A DNA stretch of 64,000 bases, taken from a virus. Under the pieces are notes generated by a model, which was not told where the DNA came from, ran no database searches, and was given only the letters and a program-made list of their open reading frames with translations. The stretch is taken from the IMG/VR virus record IMGVR_UViG_3300044701_000569, positions 248,001 through 312,000 of that record, one strand, 5' to 3'. Shown here piece by piece: positions 46,771 through 55,546 of the stretch. Within the stretch, counting starts at the first letter, position 1; each line of letters begins with the position of its first letter. Position numbers and translations under genes: made by a program.

Positions 46771-47463
46771 TCACTCCTTTCGACCACCAAACAACTGTAA
46801 GAGGTTAATGAACAAGTTAATAAAGTCCATGTATAGAGTTAATGCACCTCGAACTTCTGCAACACTATTTGCATCCACTGAGAGTTCTTCGCGGATCTTT
46901 TGCGTGTCATATGCTGTCAGTCCTAGAAAGATAATAATAGCCAGTGCTGAAATTACCATCTGCATAACTGTACTGCCAATAAAAATGTTAACAATACTAG
47001 CAATGATAATTGCAATCAATCCCACAAACATAAACTTGCCCATGCTGTCTAGACTCTGTTTAGTAAAGTAGCCATAACCACTCATAACACCAAACAGAAT
47101 AGCTGCGCCCATAAAGGCACTAACAATTGAGCCCATAGTAAACACAGCAAAGATTGTAGCAAAGCTCAATCCCATTAGTGCTGCAAATCCGTGTAAGCAT
47201 AATTGTGCTACACCCTTGCTAGGATTATTACCTAGGATCATAGCAACCCCAAAGATTGCCACCAGCGGTGAAAAGATTACAATCCATTTCATCACACCTG
47301 TGAAAAAGAATGCCAACAACTCTGGGCTAGTGCCTACAAAGTAACTAACAATCATTGACACTAGAACAGCTAGGCTCATATGTCCGTAGACACGACCCAT
47401 TGCTGAATTAATTTCATCAGCAGAACGATAGGACATTCCACCTGTATAACTTGTTCCAAACAT
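46771..47463 (-). CDS. Bax inhibitor-1/YccA-like membrane protein
   Basis: The ATG at 47463 follows AAGGAG. The 230-residue protein has seven hydrophobic helices (for example WIVIFSPLVAIFGVAMILGN, FMFVGLIAIIIASIVNIFIG, VISALAIIIFLGLTAYDTQK). GLTAYDTQKIRE and the ending NLFINLLQLFGGRKE are BI-1 hallmarks. In bacteria YccA modulates the FtsH protease. A phage copy could protect phage membrane proteins or regulators from FtsH, as lambda does by CIII. It is co-transcribed after ClpP. Confidence 0.92.
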   Translation of the reverse strand: MFGTSYTGGMSYRSADEINSAMGRVYGHMSLAVLVSMIVSYFVGTSPELLAFFFTGVMKWIVIFSPLVAIFGVAMILGNNPSKGVAQLCLHGFAALMGLSFATIFAVFTMGSIVSAFMGAAILFGVMSGYGYFTKQSLDSMGKFMFVGLIAIIIASIVNIFIGSTVMQMVISALAIIIFLGLTAYDTQKIREELSVDANSVAEVRGALTLYMDFINLFINLLQLFGGRKE

Positions 47464-47473
47464 ATTTGTCTCC

Positions 47474-48061
47474 TTAACGTTGATCAACAATTTTATCCAC
47501 TAGCCCGTAAGCCAGTGCTTCTTCTGCACTCATAAACGTGTCACGATCCATATCACGTTCAAAGTCCTCGTAGGTCTTACCTGCTGTGTTGTGCTTAACA
47601 TACAGCTCAGTAAGACGCTTCTTCCAGTACATGATTTCCTTGTAGGAAATCTCAATGTCTGAAGCCATACCTCTTGCACCACCCGATGGTTGGTGAATCA
47701 TGTGTCGTGCATTAGGCAGCATCTTGCGCTTGCCTGGCGCACCTGCCTGTGCTAGGAATGAACCCATTGAGCAGGCTTGACCCATGATAATAGTCTGCAC
47801 ATCAGGCTTGATAAACTGCATAGTGTCATAGATAGCCATGCCAGCTGTGATTACTCCGCCTGGTGAATTAATATAAAAATAAATGTCTTGTTCTGTTGCC
47901 TGTGACTCTAAGAAGAGCAACTGTGCGACAATTAAATTTGAGCTGTTGTCGTCTACTGGACCGTTTAACATTACGATCCTATCTTTGAGTAAGCGACTGT
48001 AAATGTCGTAGGATCGCTCACCGCGAGCTTCCTGTTCAATTACCATAGGTACTAAGGGCAT
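47474..48061 (-). CDS. clpP: ClpP serine protease subunit
   Basis: The 195-residue protein is a complete ClpP: Ser98 in [10 protein letters not shown], His123 in [10 protein letters not shown] and the catalytic Asp in [10 protein letters not shown] (near 170). The N terminus [20 protein letters not shown] is typical of host ClpP, without a long propeptide. ClpP tetradecamers work with ClpX/ClpA unfoldases of the host, none of which is seen here. The phage copy may retarget host proteolysis or act in capsid maturation. Confidence 0.95.
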   Translation of the reverse strand: MPLVPMVIEQEARGERSYDIYSRLLKDRIVMLNGPVDDNSSNLIVAQLLFLESQATEQDIYFYINSPGGVITAGMAIYDTMQFIKPDVQTIIMGQACSMGSFLAQAGAPGKRKMLPNARHMIHQPSGGARGMASDIEISYKEIMYWKKRLTELYVKHNTAGKTYEDFERDMDRDTFMSAEEALAYGLVDKIVDQR

Positions 48062-48064
48062 ATA

Positions 48065-48301
48065 TTATCTTCTTCCTGTATATCTAATTGTTTCTTTAGG
48101 ACCAGAACTTGTAAATTCTACTCCCGCCATTGCACCAACATAGGTTCTACCATTGTGCTTTAACATTAGTTTAACACTTTTATTTAAACTTACAACCAGT
48201 GACTTGCCTGGTTTGTATTCTAGCACATCAGCATCTACTTCAATGTCATTGTTGGTGTTTTTTAACTTGCAGGTATCTGCAAATGTAGAATTACTCTGCA
48301 T
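48065..48301 (-). CDS. Hypothetical small protein (78 aa)
   Basis: A 78-residue beta-rich protein (EVDADVLEYKPGKSLVVSLN, then KSVKLMLKHNGRTYVGAMAG). No catalytic or membrane features. It ends three bases before clpP and overlaps the upstream gene by 11 bases. Confidence 0.5.
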   Translation of the reverse strand: MQSNSTFADTCKLKNTNNDIEVDADVLEYKPGKSLVVSLNKSVKLMLKHNGRTYVGAMAGVEFTSSGPKETIRYTGRR

Positions 48302-48548
48302 CTTGTGAGCCTCTTAATCTTACATTAGCAACATAGTTTTCTACCAATAGTTTGGTTATAGTTGCCATAGCCACTGCTGCAAAGTTTTCTTCGGGCACAG
48401 TCTGCATCTGATCAATTACATTAGCAGCCATTGTCTTATAGGCCTCATCTCTACTGATGCCTACAGCTTTCCAGTCAATTGGCTGTGCTAATTGTCCTTC
48501 CATAGCTAATGCTGCTAATTGGTTTACTATCTGTTCTTGTTCTTCCAT
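48291..48548 (-). CDS. Hypothetical small protein (85 aa)
   Basis: An acidic, mostly helical 85-residue protein (MEEQEQIVNQLAALAMEGQL, NVIDQMQTVPEENFAAVAMA). No family recognised. Spacing of eight bases or overlap with neighbours suggests one operon from tilS to the BI-1-like gene. Confidence 0.5.
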   Translation of the reverse strand: MEEQEQIVNQLAALAMEGQLAQPIDWKAVGISRDEAYKTMAANVIDQMQTVPEENFAAVAMATITKLLVENYVANVRLRGSQDAE

Positions 48549-48556
48549 AAGTTCTC

Positions 48557-48763
48557 CTAGTGTACTCTAACCTCTGTTACTTTTTCGTTTGGATCAAAGT
48601 GAAAATGCTCAATACACAACTTGGCTATGTTATCCGGAATGACGTTTTGATCCTCACCGTCTGGTATCCAAATTCCTTTTACTGTTCCATCCTTACCAAC
48701 AATCAAACCGTAATCGTCTTTGGCTAGGGCATTCTCAAATTCTAATTTTACTCTGTTAGACAT
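48557..48763 (-). CDS. Hypothetical small protein (68 aa)
   Basis: A 68-residue acidic protein (MSNRVKLEFENALAKDDYGL, DGEDQNVIPDNIAKLCIEHF). It overlaps the end of tilS by eight bases. No family recognised. Confidence 0.5.
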   Translation of the reverse strand: MSNRVKLEFENALAKDDYGLIVGKDGTVKGIWIPDGEDQNVIPDNIAKLCIEHFHFDPNEKVTEVRVH

Positions 48764-49364
48764 CTTCTTTTACCTTTTTTAGGATTGTTTTGTGAATACC
48801 TGGGTTAACACGTAGTACGTGAGGCATCATTTCGTGTCTGATATAGTTTCTAGTATACTTGATATTTCTGTTACTGTCATCCTCTAAATACTCTACATTA
48901 TTTAAGTTGGCCCAAAGTTCTAGGTCTCGTTTGCGAGTTAGACGAAAAGGACGAACTACATTCTGCCTAGTGTGAGGAATAAGTTTTGGAGTACCGTGCA
49001 TTGAGCTCCAAACCCACGTTTCAACTACGTCGTCTAAATGATGACAGGTTACTACAGTGTGTCCCCGCCAATACGGACCGTTAAACCACTCATAACGTGC
49101 TTCACGCCACCATTCTTCCATGCTCATACCTTTGGGACATTCACCCTCTAATACGTGCTCGCGATAACGAACGTCTGTGTACTTGGTTCTGCACTGTTCA
49201 CGCAGCCAAGCGGCAGCACGAATGCCGTGATCCGTTCTGTGATTGAAGTGTGCTACAGTGACACGATGATTTCTGCGCAGGAAGTCTAGAGCTGCCATTG
49301 AGTCAACTCCGCCTGAGCAAGCCAGTACAATGTCTCTGGGCAGTTTGCCCTGCATCTTAATCAT
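48756..49364 (-). CDS. tilS: tRNA(Ile)-lysidine synthetase, catalytic domain only
   Basis: The ATG at 49364 overlaps the previous stop as ATGA. The 202-residue protein has the PP-loop SGGVDS (17-22), VAHFNHRT, EEWWREARYEWFNG, HHLDDVVETWVWSSMHG, VVRPFRLTRKRDLELWA and LEDDSNRNIKYTRNYIRHEM, the signature series of TilS. The C-terminal domains of E. coli TilS (432 residues) are absent. TilS turns C34 of tRNA-Ile(CAT) into lysidine so that it reads AUA. The phage carries a CAT-anticodon tRNA at 34899 that could be its substrate. Confidence 0.9.
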   Translation of the reverse strand: MIKMQGKLPRDIVLACSGGVDSMAALDFLRRNHRVTVAHFNHRTDHGIRAAAWLREQCRTKYTDVRYREHVLEGECPKGMSMEEWWREARYEWFNGPYWRGHTVVTCHHLDDVVETWVWSSMHGTPKLIPHTRQNVVRPFRLTRKRDLELWANLNNVEYLEDDSNRNIKYTRNYIRHEMMPHVLRVNPGIHKTILKKVKEDV

Positions 49365-49459
49365 TGGAACAACAGATGCAGTACCCAAAGGGTACCCACT
49401 CCAACAAAAAATCCAACACCAAAAATTACTTTATTAAGTTCTTTTTCATCATCGCTCAT
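49361..49459 (-). CDS. Single-pass membrane micropeptide (32 aa)
   Basis: ATG at 49459 overlaps the upstream TGA, and its own TGA overlaps the tilS ATG. MSDDEKELNKVIFGVGFFVG then VGTLWVLHLLFQ is an acidic tail followed by one membrane helix. The double ATGA coupling makes translation very likely. Confidence 0.65.
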   Translation of the reverse strand: MSDDEKELNKVIFGVGFFVGVGTLWVLHLLFQ

Positions 49460-49788
49460 ACAATTACCTGCTTTTGGGTTGCTGATTTAAAAATACTATT
49501 ACCTTTTTCTCTAATCAAATCCACTAGATACTGAGGTGTATCCTGTGCAATTTGCATTAGATCTTCTTGTGTGATTTCACCTGTAGTAGTAAACAACCAA
49601 ATCTCAGGTGAGCGTTGTGGATTGAACTGTGCTCGCAGAGTCATAGCATGCAGATTGAGAGGGTGTTCAAATCGCTCGCCCTTAATGTCTGCCAGCAGTT
49701 TCTTGTTTTCGTAGCCAGTGATGTCTAGGATAGTTTCAAACCCTAGGCAGTCCCAGTAGGCAATGAATGTGCGTTCTTTATTTGGCAT
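49456..49788 (-). CDS. Hypothetical protein (110 aa)
   Basis: I take the ATG at 49788 (MPNKERTFIAYWDCLGFETI); a GTG at 49800 is possible. Features are KLLADIKGERFEHPLNLHAM and an Arg/Trp-containing beta region (FNPQRSPEIWLFTTTGEITQ). Phage proteins with AYWDCLGFE starts are common and uncharacterised. It overlaps the upstream gene by 11 bases. Confidence 0.55.
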   Translation of the reverse strand: MPNKERTFIAYWDCLGFETILDITGYENKKLLADIKGERFEHPLNLHAMTLRAQFNPQRSPEIWLFTTTGEITQEDLMQIAQDTPQYLVDLIREKGNSIFKSATQKQVIV

Positions 49789-50029
49789 TGAGTAGCTCAC
49801 TGTATTTCATGATAAAGAAAGTGCGTTTCTTTTCTGAGTAAAAATCCAACATTACGCAGTCTTTGTAATTGTGTGTTTCTGGATCAAACTCTCTGTGATT
49901 GCGATTAACAAACCCTAGCCTATCTTTCATCCGTTCACGAATTAATAATACACTTATAGGATAGTCCTGCAATAGGTGCCAGCAAACACTTTTCCACTGA
50001 CTGTGAGTTAATTCAATTGGCTTACTCAT
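49778..50029 (-). CDS. Hypothetical protein (83 aa)
   Basis: An 83-residue protein (HSQWKSVCWHLLQDYPISVL followed by IRERMKDRLGFVNRNHREFD and FFIMKYSELLNAK). The C terminus resembles those of the genes at 50022 and 50420 (FFALKYS/FFIMKYS). It overlaps both neighbours. Confidence 0.55.
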   Translation of the reverse strand: MSKPIELTHSQWKSVCWHLLQDYPISVLLIRERMKDRLGFVNRNHREFDPETHNYKDCVMLDFYSEKKRTFFIMKYSELLNAK

Positions 50030-50411
50030 AATTACTCTGTACCAGAGCCAGCAGTGTTTGATACTTTTCGTAGGCAGCTCTTACCGCTGAATTTTCTTGA
50101 CGTATTCTGCACTCACGTTCGTGTTCCACAATTATGTTACTTACTCTAGACACGTTATTAGAAAAATGGCGATTGTCATGCAATCCAGCACGTTCTACCC
50201 AGTCGCCATGTTCTAGTAGAGCACGGAAGCGATCCTCTGGCATGTGGATTTCCACACACTTGACATCTTCAACAGGAATCTCCTGGAAAATATCTGGATC
50301 ACTTTCGCTCCACAGCTGATAGGGCATACGCCTAACCCTACGTTGCATGCGAGAGCTAGGCTGCACGTATGCATCGTATTTTCTGCAGAATTCATCCACT
50401 TCATGCTTCAT
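50022..50411 (-). CDS. Hypothetical protein (129 aa)
   Basis: A 129-residue helical, charged protein (SRMQRRVRRMPYQLWSESDP, HMPEDRFRALLEHGDWVERA). No motif recognised. It begins nine bases after the end of the upstream gene. Confidence 0.5.
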   Translation of the reverse strand: MKHEVDEFCRKYDAYVQPSSRMQRRVRRMPYQLWSESDPDIFQEIPVEDVKCVEIHMPEDRFRALLEHGDWVERAGLHDNRHFSNNVSRVSNIIVEHERECRIRQENSAVRAAYEKYQTLLALVQSNYE

Positions 50412-50419
50412 AATTGTGC

Positions 50420-50632
50420 CTATGAATATTTTAGAGCGAAAAAGGTTGCATAGTGTTCTTTGTAAAATTTAAAAACAGTATGAGAAGGAACGTCTCCTAC
50501 CATTTCATCCCAGCGTCTTTGATGGAATGCAAAGTCAAAGTCTACACCCTGCACCCAACCCTGCTGTCTTAGCTGTCTAACAATGTTCATCACACTGTCA
50601 GCTGAACGATTCTCAATCGTTATCTGTACCAA
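50420..50632 (-). CDS. Small phage protein, start uncertain (about 71 aa)
   Basis: The conserved-looking part is VQITIENRSADSVMNIVRQL then QQGWVQGVDFDFAFHQRRWD and FKFYKEHYATFFALKYS. No ATG precedes it in a good position; I use a TTG at 50632 that overlaps the upstream stop by 20 bases, while the first ATG (50590) would remove the strand ITIEN. Function unknown. Confidence 0.5.
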   Translation of the reverse strand: MVQITIENRSADSVMNIVRQLRQQGWVQGVDFDFAFHQRRWDEMVGDVPSHTVFKFYKEHYATFFALKYS

Positions 50633-51125
50633 AGCGAGCTCTGAAGCCTTCTGGATCATCTTCGTATTCAGTGATGAAGTTCCGTAACGCTTCTTCAACT
50701 AGTTCGTTTAGAGTCATGTCACGTTCATGAGCCAGTGTCATCAATTGAAACAGCTCATCACGATCCATGTCCAACGGAACGCTTACTCGTTCATCGTATT
50801 CTTCACCTGCGATAATAGCCTGTGCCTTTTGGATGAAGTCATCGTCTGATTCCAAATCAATGTAATTTACTTCGTCCCAAGCCTGCTTATCTACCTTTAG
50901 CTCTGAATCATAGATACGATAGGCTCTATCATTAGCATAGTCGCAGAGTTCAACGCAATATACTCGTTGGTTGTCTCGCGGGGCAAAAATAATGTTTAAC
51001 GAGTAACCATCCTGTTTCTCATTCCAGCTGGTTAAACAGTAAAGGTCTGAAATATTACCAAAATACTCACTGCCTTCAGTGATACGGCAATCTACCAATT
51101 CCATCCATTCTTTTAGAGTAAGCAT
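50613..51125 (-). CDS. Protein with C-terminal ribbon-helix-helix-like domain (170 aa)
   Basis: The first 95 residues are a mixed beta/alpha domain (WNEKQDGYSLNIIFAPRDNQ, RVYCVELCDYANDRAYRIYD). Residues from about 112 (ERVSVPLDMDRDELFQLMTL then AHERDMTLNELVEEALRNFI) have the strand-helix-helix pattern of RHH DNA-binding domains. It is the first gene behind an early promoter that follows directly on a terminator (51151-51208). A regulator role is an inference. Confidence 0.6.
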   Translation of the reverse strand: MLTLKEWMELVDCRITEGSEYFGNISDLYCLTSWNEKQDGYSLNIIFAPRDNQRVYCVELCDYANDRAYRIYDSELKVDKQAWDEVNYIDLESDDDFIQKAQAIIAGEEYDERVSVPLDMDRDELFQLMTLAHERDMTLNELVEEALRNFITEYEDDPEGFRARFGTDND

Positions 51126-51150
51126 TAGAGTTCTCCTGTTGTGATAGTTT

Positions 51151-51178
51151 ATTATACTATACTAGTCAAATTTGTCAA
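51151..51178 (-). promoter_or_regulatory. Sigma-70-type early promoter
   Basis: TTGACA (51178-51173), 16-base spacer, TATAAT (51156-51151), three bases downstream of the terminator T-run. Confidence 0.9.
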
Positions 51179-51181
51179 GTG

Positions 51182-51208
51182 AAAAAAAATGGAGCTCAGC
51201 GGCTCCAT
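51182..51208 (-). terminator. Rho-independent terminator after the SDR gene
   Basis: ATGGAGC/GCTCCAT stem with a six-base loop followed by TTTTTTTT on the minus strand. Confidence 0.9.
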
Positions 51209-51217
51209 TTTTCATAA

Positions 51218-51883
51218 TTAATTTAAAATTTGCATTCCCGGATTCTCGTTTATTCTTACAATCTTTCCGTTCATGTCAGCTGTATGTGTTAATACATAGT
51301 CATAAATTTTGTCTAGTGTAATTTGGCAGTTGTCAGTTTTAGAATAATCAAATCTAGGGGCAATACTAGATACAATAATTCCATTACTATTGTGATAAGC
51401 AAGTCCTAGCATTAAATGGTTTTGATATGCCTTTGATCCTGCATACCCTGCCATTTGTGTGTTTACAGTTCTGTTAATATCTAAAGACATACTAGTAGTC
51501 ATAAAAATAATTTTAGATCCAGCTTTCATCTTAGACTGACATTCAAGTGCCAACGCATGCGGATATACAACATGAACTTTAATTGATCTAAAATAGTCTT
51601 TTTCTCTAACAGGTGATTGTAAATCAACTACGTTGTTAGGATAAGATCCTGTATTTGTATTATAAATTAAAATATCAATGTTATCAAATCTTTGAGTTGC
51701 TTTTTTGAAATCGTTTAGAAAAGTTTCTAATGTTGAAAAGTCTGCAATAAATTGATTTGGATCATTAGACTGATTTGCTTTATGTGATACAATAATTACA
51801 TCATGCCCGTTGTGTCTTGCTTTAAGAGCAAAATCATTTCCAAACTTCTTTTCAGTTCCACCACCTACAATAACAATATTCAT
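51218..51883 (-). CDS. Short-chain dehydrogenase/reductase-like protein
   Basis: The 221-residue protein has an N-terminal Rossmann start (MNIVIVGGGTEKKFGNDFAL), a mid strand with ILIYNTNTGSYP, Ser in IIFMTTSMSLD and the catalytic pair Tyr-x3-Lys in AGYAGSKAYQ. The glycine motif GGGTEKKFG is unusual (classical: TGxxxGxG). It is the last gene of the unit that includes rIIA and rIIB. It could reduce a sugar or cofactor; substrate unknown. Confidence 0.75.
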   Translation of the reverse strand: MNIVIVGGGTEKKFGNDFALKARHNGHDVIIVSHKANQSNDPNQFIADFSTLETFLNDFKKATQRFDNIDILIYNTNTGSYPNNVVDLQSPVREKDYFRSIKVHVVYPHALALECQSKMKAGSKIIFMTTSMSLDINRTVNTQMAGYAGSKAYQNHLMLGLAYHNSNGIIVSSIAPRFDYSKTDNCQITLDKIYDYVLTHTADMNGKIVRINENPGMQILN

Positions 51884-51898
51884 TTAGTATCCCTTTAA

Positions 51899-52519
51899 TT
51901 ATTTTATATACAAAGAAAGTTGTGTTTGAGCAGTTAATCTTGGAGTGTCTTGCTCTACATTTATATCATGTAAAGAACCAGCTGTATTCATAAAGATAAC
52001 TCCGTGTCCTTTTGTTCCAGGACATGAGTATATAAGTTTGTTGGGGTCTTTATGATCCCAAAATTTTGTGCCTTCTTTATTTTCTGTTAGATTTAAAATA
52101 GCTGCAAAAACAGTTCGTCGATTATCTAGATGCTTACTCATTTTGTGACCGTTTTGATCACAGACAATATTTGTAAAAGACGTTACTCCGCCAATATTCC
52201 CTGGAAGCATCCAGGGCCAATTATTAGTAAAACTCTTTTGTAAATCTCCGCTGAATCCATCTATTAAATTTACAAAAAGAGAGTGAATGGATTTTGTATA
52301 TTCTTCAACCCACTCACTCTCTTTTTTTAGGAATGAACGATGTTGATGATCATTCCAATTTTTTCTAGTAGTATTTGCTGAACCAAAACTGTCAGACTCT
52401 TTAAAATCGTTTGGTATCTCTGTATCCAAAAGATTAAAGTTCCAAATCCAGTGCTTATAATAACTAAGCACTGGACCTTGGTTTAGATTTACTAGTTCAG
52501 GAACAGATAGTTGTATCAC
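51899..52519 (-). CDS. Putative 2OG-Fe(II) oxygenase (P4H-like)
   Basis: The frame begins at a GTG (52519) overlapping the rIIB stop (GTGA). HKMSKHLDNRRTVFAAILNL gives an HxD metal motif, GVIFMNTAGSLHDINV the distal His and TPRLTAQTQLS an Arg. This matches prolyl-4-hydroxylase-like phage oxygenases. It is the fifth oxygenase candidate of the window. Substrate unknown. Confidence 0.65.
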   Translation of the reverse strand: MIQLSVPELVNLNQGPVLSYYKHWIWNFNLLDTEIPNDFKESDSFGSANTTRKNWNDHQHRSFLKKESEWVEEYTKSIHSLFVNLIDGFSGDLQKSFTNNWPWMLPGNIGGVTSFTNIVCDQNGHKMSKHLDNRRTVFAAILNLTENKEGTKFWDHKDPNKLIYSCPGTKGHGVIFMNTAGSLHDINVEQDTPRLTAQTQLSLYIK

Positions 52520-53343
52520 TTGCCGTCGTCAATTTGAGCGTTCACAGCCTTAACTAATGCAGCCAAACGCTTGAGGTCATCTTCACTGAGCACACTGGCA
52601 GTAGGAGTTGCAGTAGCCTGGACGCTCTGAGCAAAAGCTTCATCGGCCTTTTCCTTGTCAATTTCATCCACAACTTCGTAACGGCATGCACGACCCTTGG
52701 AATCGTTGTAGTCGTTTGGAATGCTCACTACGTCACGTGGATTAATCTTAACGATTACAACACGCTCACCACCAAAGTGGTTGAGGTAATCACGTGAGCA
52801 GAAGTGCAAGCCAGTTGAGCAGGTACGATTCTGATCGTCGTCTACGCGGTTACGCTCCATCTCAACCACACTGCCAACACTGTTGTTCATAGTGCCAGTG
52901 TAGCAGTCCTTGTAGTCATTCTTTACCTTCTTGTAGGCAAGGAAGTGTCCATCTGGAGTGATAGGCAGGCTGTTCTTTTCCAAGAAGCCATACAGTTCAG
53001 TTACAGCTCTCTTACTAGGATTCTGCATGAGATTCTCCATGAATTGGATCATAGGCTCAATTGGAAATCCATCCTGTAGCATCTGGATCATGCGATTGGA
53101 AAGAGCATTGTGCATTTCCTCGCCCTTCCAGAACAGCTTGTCACCCTGTACAGCTACATTGCCCTGTCCATAGTCCAGAACAACCTTCTTGGGTTCAATT
53201 ACGTCTTTAACAGTGTCCCAGTCACTGGCCTTGATAGCATCAACTACTCGCTGATAGGTGATATGGGTCTTGTTGATGGTGTGTGGCTTGTTGTCAATTA
53301 CGACAACAATGTTATTGCCTTGGATTAGAAACGGATATGACAT
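52516..53343 (-). CDS. rIIB: rIIB-like protein
   Basis: The ATG at 53343 (MSYPFLIQGNNIVVVIDNKP) has AAGGTG upstream; the longer frame overlaps rIIA. The 275-residue protein shows conserved rIIB-type blocks: MIQMLQDGFPIEPMIQFMEN, GHFLAYKKVKNDYKDCYTGT, CSTGLHFCSRDYLNHFGGER and VVIVKINPRDVVSIPNDYND. In T4, rIIA and rIIB are membrane-associated proteins that protect against exclusion by host prophages (Rex). Adjacency to rIIA is conserved. Confidence 0.93.
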   Translation of the reverse strand: MSYPFLIQGNNIVVVIDNKPHTINKTHITYQRVVDAIKASDWDTVKDVIEPKKVVLDYGQGNVAVQGDKLFWKGEEMHNALSNRMIQMLQDGFPIEPMIQFMENLMQNPSKRAVTELYGFLEKNSLPITPDGHFLAYKKVKNDYKDCYTGTMNNSVGSVVEMERNRVDDDQNRTCSTGLHFCSRDYLNHFGGERVVIVKINPRDVVSIPNDYNDSKGRACRYEVVDEIDKEKADEAFAQSVQATATPTASVLSEDDLKRLAALVKAVNAQIDDGK

Positions 53344-53344
53344 G

Positions 53345-55501
53345 TTATTCACCTTTGTTTGCAGAGTCAATTAGGTTGATGTATTCAGCAATAGCAGTGC
53401 TATCGCTACGGTAACCGCTCACAGCCTTTAACAACGGATAACGATTGAGCACTTCGTTAACCTGAGTTTGGTACTTTTCAACCAGTGCGTCTGGACTGAA
53501 GTTTGCATTGGGTGCAAAACGCATGAACAGTCGCTTTACGTTGAACGTACTACCCCTAAACTTTTCAACTTCCAGCAGTTCCTTAACAAACATCTTGTAA
53601 GGGCTGTTGTCGCCAATCAATCCAAGGATCGTATTGTTATTATACTCGTAAATGCTGCCTGTGTCAAGACTAGATTTCACCATTCCCAACATAATTTTGG
53701 AAATGTCTTTGCCGTTGAGCACAGTGGCAACATGTTCTTCAAAGTTCACCCAGTTTTTGCGAGCACGGATGGCTTCAATATCACCCTTGCGAACACCGTA
53801 GATTTCACCAGTGAACAAACCAGTGAGTGCGGTTACGTCATCATACAGTTCCTTGCCGCTGGCATAGCCTTTGGAGCTCTGCATGCTGAAACCGCTCAGT
53901 GGAACATAGTAGTAGGTTTGATTGGCATCAAACGAGTCAGCCTTGCCTGCATCGCGCCACACCATTTCATCACGACGGCTGTAACCGCCGTTGTCACGAC
54001 GCTCCAACTTCATAATAGTCACATTGCGAGCTACACCCTGACGATCCTTCTTCTTCAGTGTGCTGGCTTGAAACTGACGTTCTGCGGGCGGATTATAGAT
54101 GCTCTTGAAAAATGCCTTAACATTCATAGGCTTAGAGCGATCCGCAGGCTCCAAAATCCAAATAGTACGGCTGTCGCTGTCAGTTTCGCGATAGTGGAAC
54201 TTAACACGTTCTGCGGCACCTGTCTTGAGGTCGCTCACAACAAAGTGGCTATAACCGTCCACAGACAGGTGCCAAGCACGGAAGGTAATGCGATGTCCGT
54301 CTTTGTCCAGCTTATCTGAATATTCCAAACTGTCCTTGAGGGTAGTTAAGCCCTTCTTGCCACGGCTGACTTGTAGTCCCTTGAGTTGGACATTGAACTT
54401 GCGAGCCAGTGTCTCAGTGTTTAGGATAAACGTCTGCGGACGCTGATAGCTGTCTGGATTATAAGTAGCCAGTTTGGTGTCAACAGCATACTTCTTAACA
54501 GCAGCCGTCCAAAGACTGTGATCCTTCTTCTTGTACAAGAAGATAGCACGATCCCAAAGATTCTTGATAGCATCTGCTTCATCTGCAAGACGAATGCTCA
54601 ACTGAGCGTTCAGTGCTTCCAGTTTACGCTTGATACTGTCAATGGTTTGCGGAATATAGCTCAAACCCTCGCGGCTGGCTTGGAAGTCCAATTCACCAAT
54701 AGCAAAATGGATTTCAAGTCCACAGCTCAACAGTCCACGGAGTTCTCCCAGTGTAGACTCAGCGTTGGGCACATCAATTGGATATGCAATATTGCCCATA
54801 ATAGCGTAACTGTTGCGAGTGTTTGAATACGCATGAATGCCCTGCACAATATCGCGGCTTTCATACTGCGGATCTTCAAAGGCAAAGTTAGTGCCGTCTA
54901 CAACAGGACGCAGAGCAAAATACTTGTAGACTGTGCGAGCTTCCTGACGGAACTTGTCAAAGTCCCAACGATCGTTCACAGCGAACTTGATCTCAACACC
55001 GCTAGGCTCATCCGTTTCATCCTGGCTCATCAGTGCAATACTGGGCACACCTTCATTGTTGATAAAAGCGGTGTAAACACCCTTGATGCCATCACGGATT
55101 GCCACCACAGTAAAATTGTCAGTGTAGCTGAACGGGCTCTTAGAACCCAAACCTAACGCACCAATAAACTCGTTTGAGTTAGTTTTGGTGCTTTCAAAAT
55201 AGGTAGTATAGATGTTGGTAACCTGCTCGTGAGTCAAGCCTGTGCCGTAGTCACGAATACGGAAGGTAGGATCCAAACTGTTGGGAAGGTGTACATCAAA
55301 CGGAGTGCCAGTCTTGCCTGCGGCAGCATGACTGTCCACAGCATTACAGGAAAGCTCACGGATGATAGCGCGGATCTTGTTAGCATACAAGCCGCTGGAA
55401 AGAATGTTGAACGCTTTGGCTGAGTTGCGAATACGGAATTCGCCAATCTGGCCTACGTTGGAAAGGATAGCTTCGTTTTGGGGAGCAGTATTAAGAATCA
55501 T
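53345..55501 (-). CDS. rIIA: rIIA-like protein with GHKL ATPase domain
   Basis: This 718-residue rIIA homologue begins with a GHKL/Hsp90-like ATPase fold: RAIIRELSCNAVDSH (Glu49, Asn53), RIRDYGTGLTHE (84-89) and GALGLGSKSPFSY (lid). T4 rIIA is 725 residues, so it is complete. It is led by an early promoter 45 bases upstream. rIIA with rIIB affects lysis timing and resistance to exclusion. The pair is strong evidence for a T4-superfamily phage. Confidence 0.95.
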   Translation of the reverse strand: MILNTAPQNEAILSNVGQIGEFRIRNSAKAFNILSSGLYANKIRAIIRELSCNAVDSHAAAGKTGTPFDVHLPNSLDPTFRIRDYGTGLTHEQVTNIYTTYFESTKTNSNEFIGALGLGSKSPFSYTDNFTVVAIRDGIKGVYTAFINNEGVPSIALMSQDETDEPSGVEIKFAVNDRWDFDKFRQEARTVYKYFALRPVVDGTNFAFEDPQYESRDIVQGIHAYSNTRNSYAIMGNIAYPIDVPNAESTLGELRGLLSCGLEIHFAIGELDFQASREGLSYIPQTIDSIKRKLEALNAQLSIRLADEADAIKNLWDRAIFLYKKKDHSLWTAAVKKYAVDTKLATYNPDSYQRPQTFILNTETLARKFNVQLKGLQVSRGKKGLTTLKDSLEYSDKLDKDGHRITFRAWHLSVDGYSHFVVSDLKTGAAERVKFHYRETDSDSRTIWILEPADRSKPMNVKAFFKSIYNPPAERQFQASTLKKKDRQGVARNVTIMKLERRDNGGYSRRDEMVWRDAGKADSFDANQTYYYVPLSGFSMQSSKGYASGKELYDDVTALTGLFTGEIYGVRKGDIEAIRARKNWVNFEEHVATVLNGKDISKIMLGMVKSSLDTGSIYEYNNNTILGLIGDNSPYKMFVKELLEVEKFRGSTFNVKRLFMRFAPNANFSPDALVEKYQTQVNEVLNRYPLLKAVSGYRSDSTAIAEYINLIDSANKGE

Positions 55502-55546
55502 TGTGTGCCTTTCGTGTGCCTGTGTGTTTAACTAACCTACATATAT

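Noticed and set aside
53468-54319. 283-codon plus-strand ORF
   Set aside because: It is the antisense shadow of rIIA, whose frame is clearly conserved.
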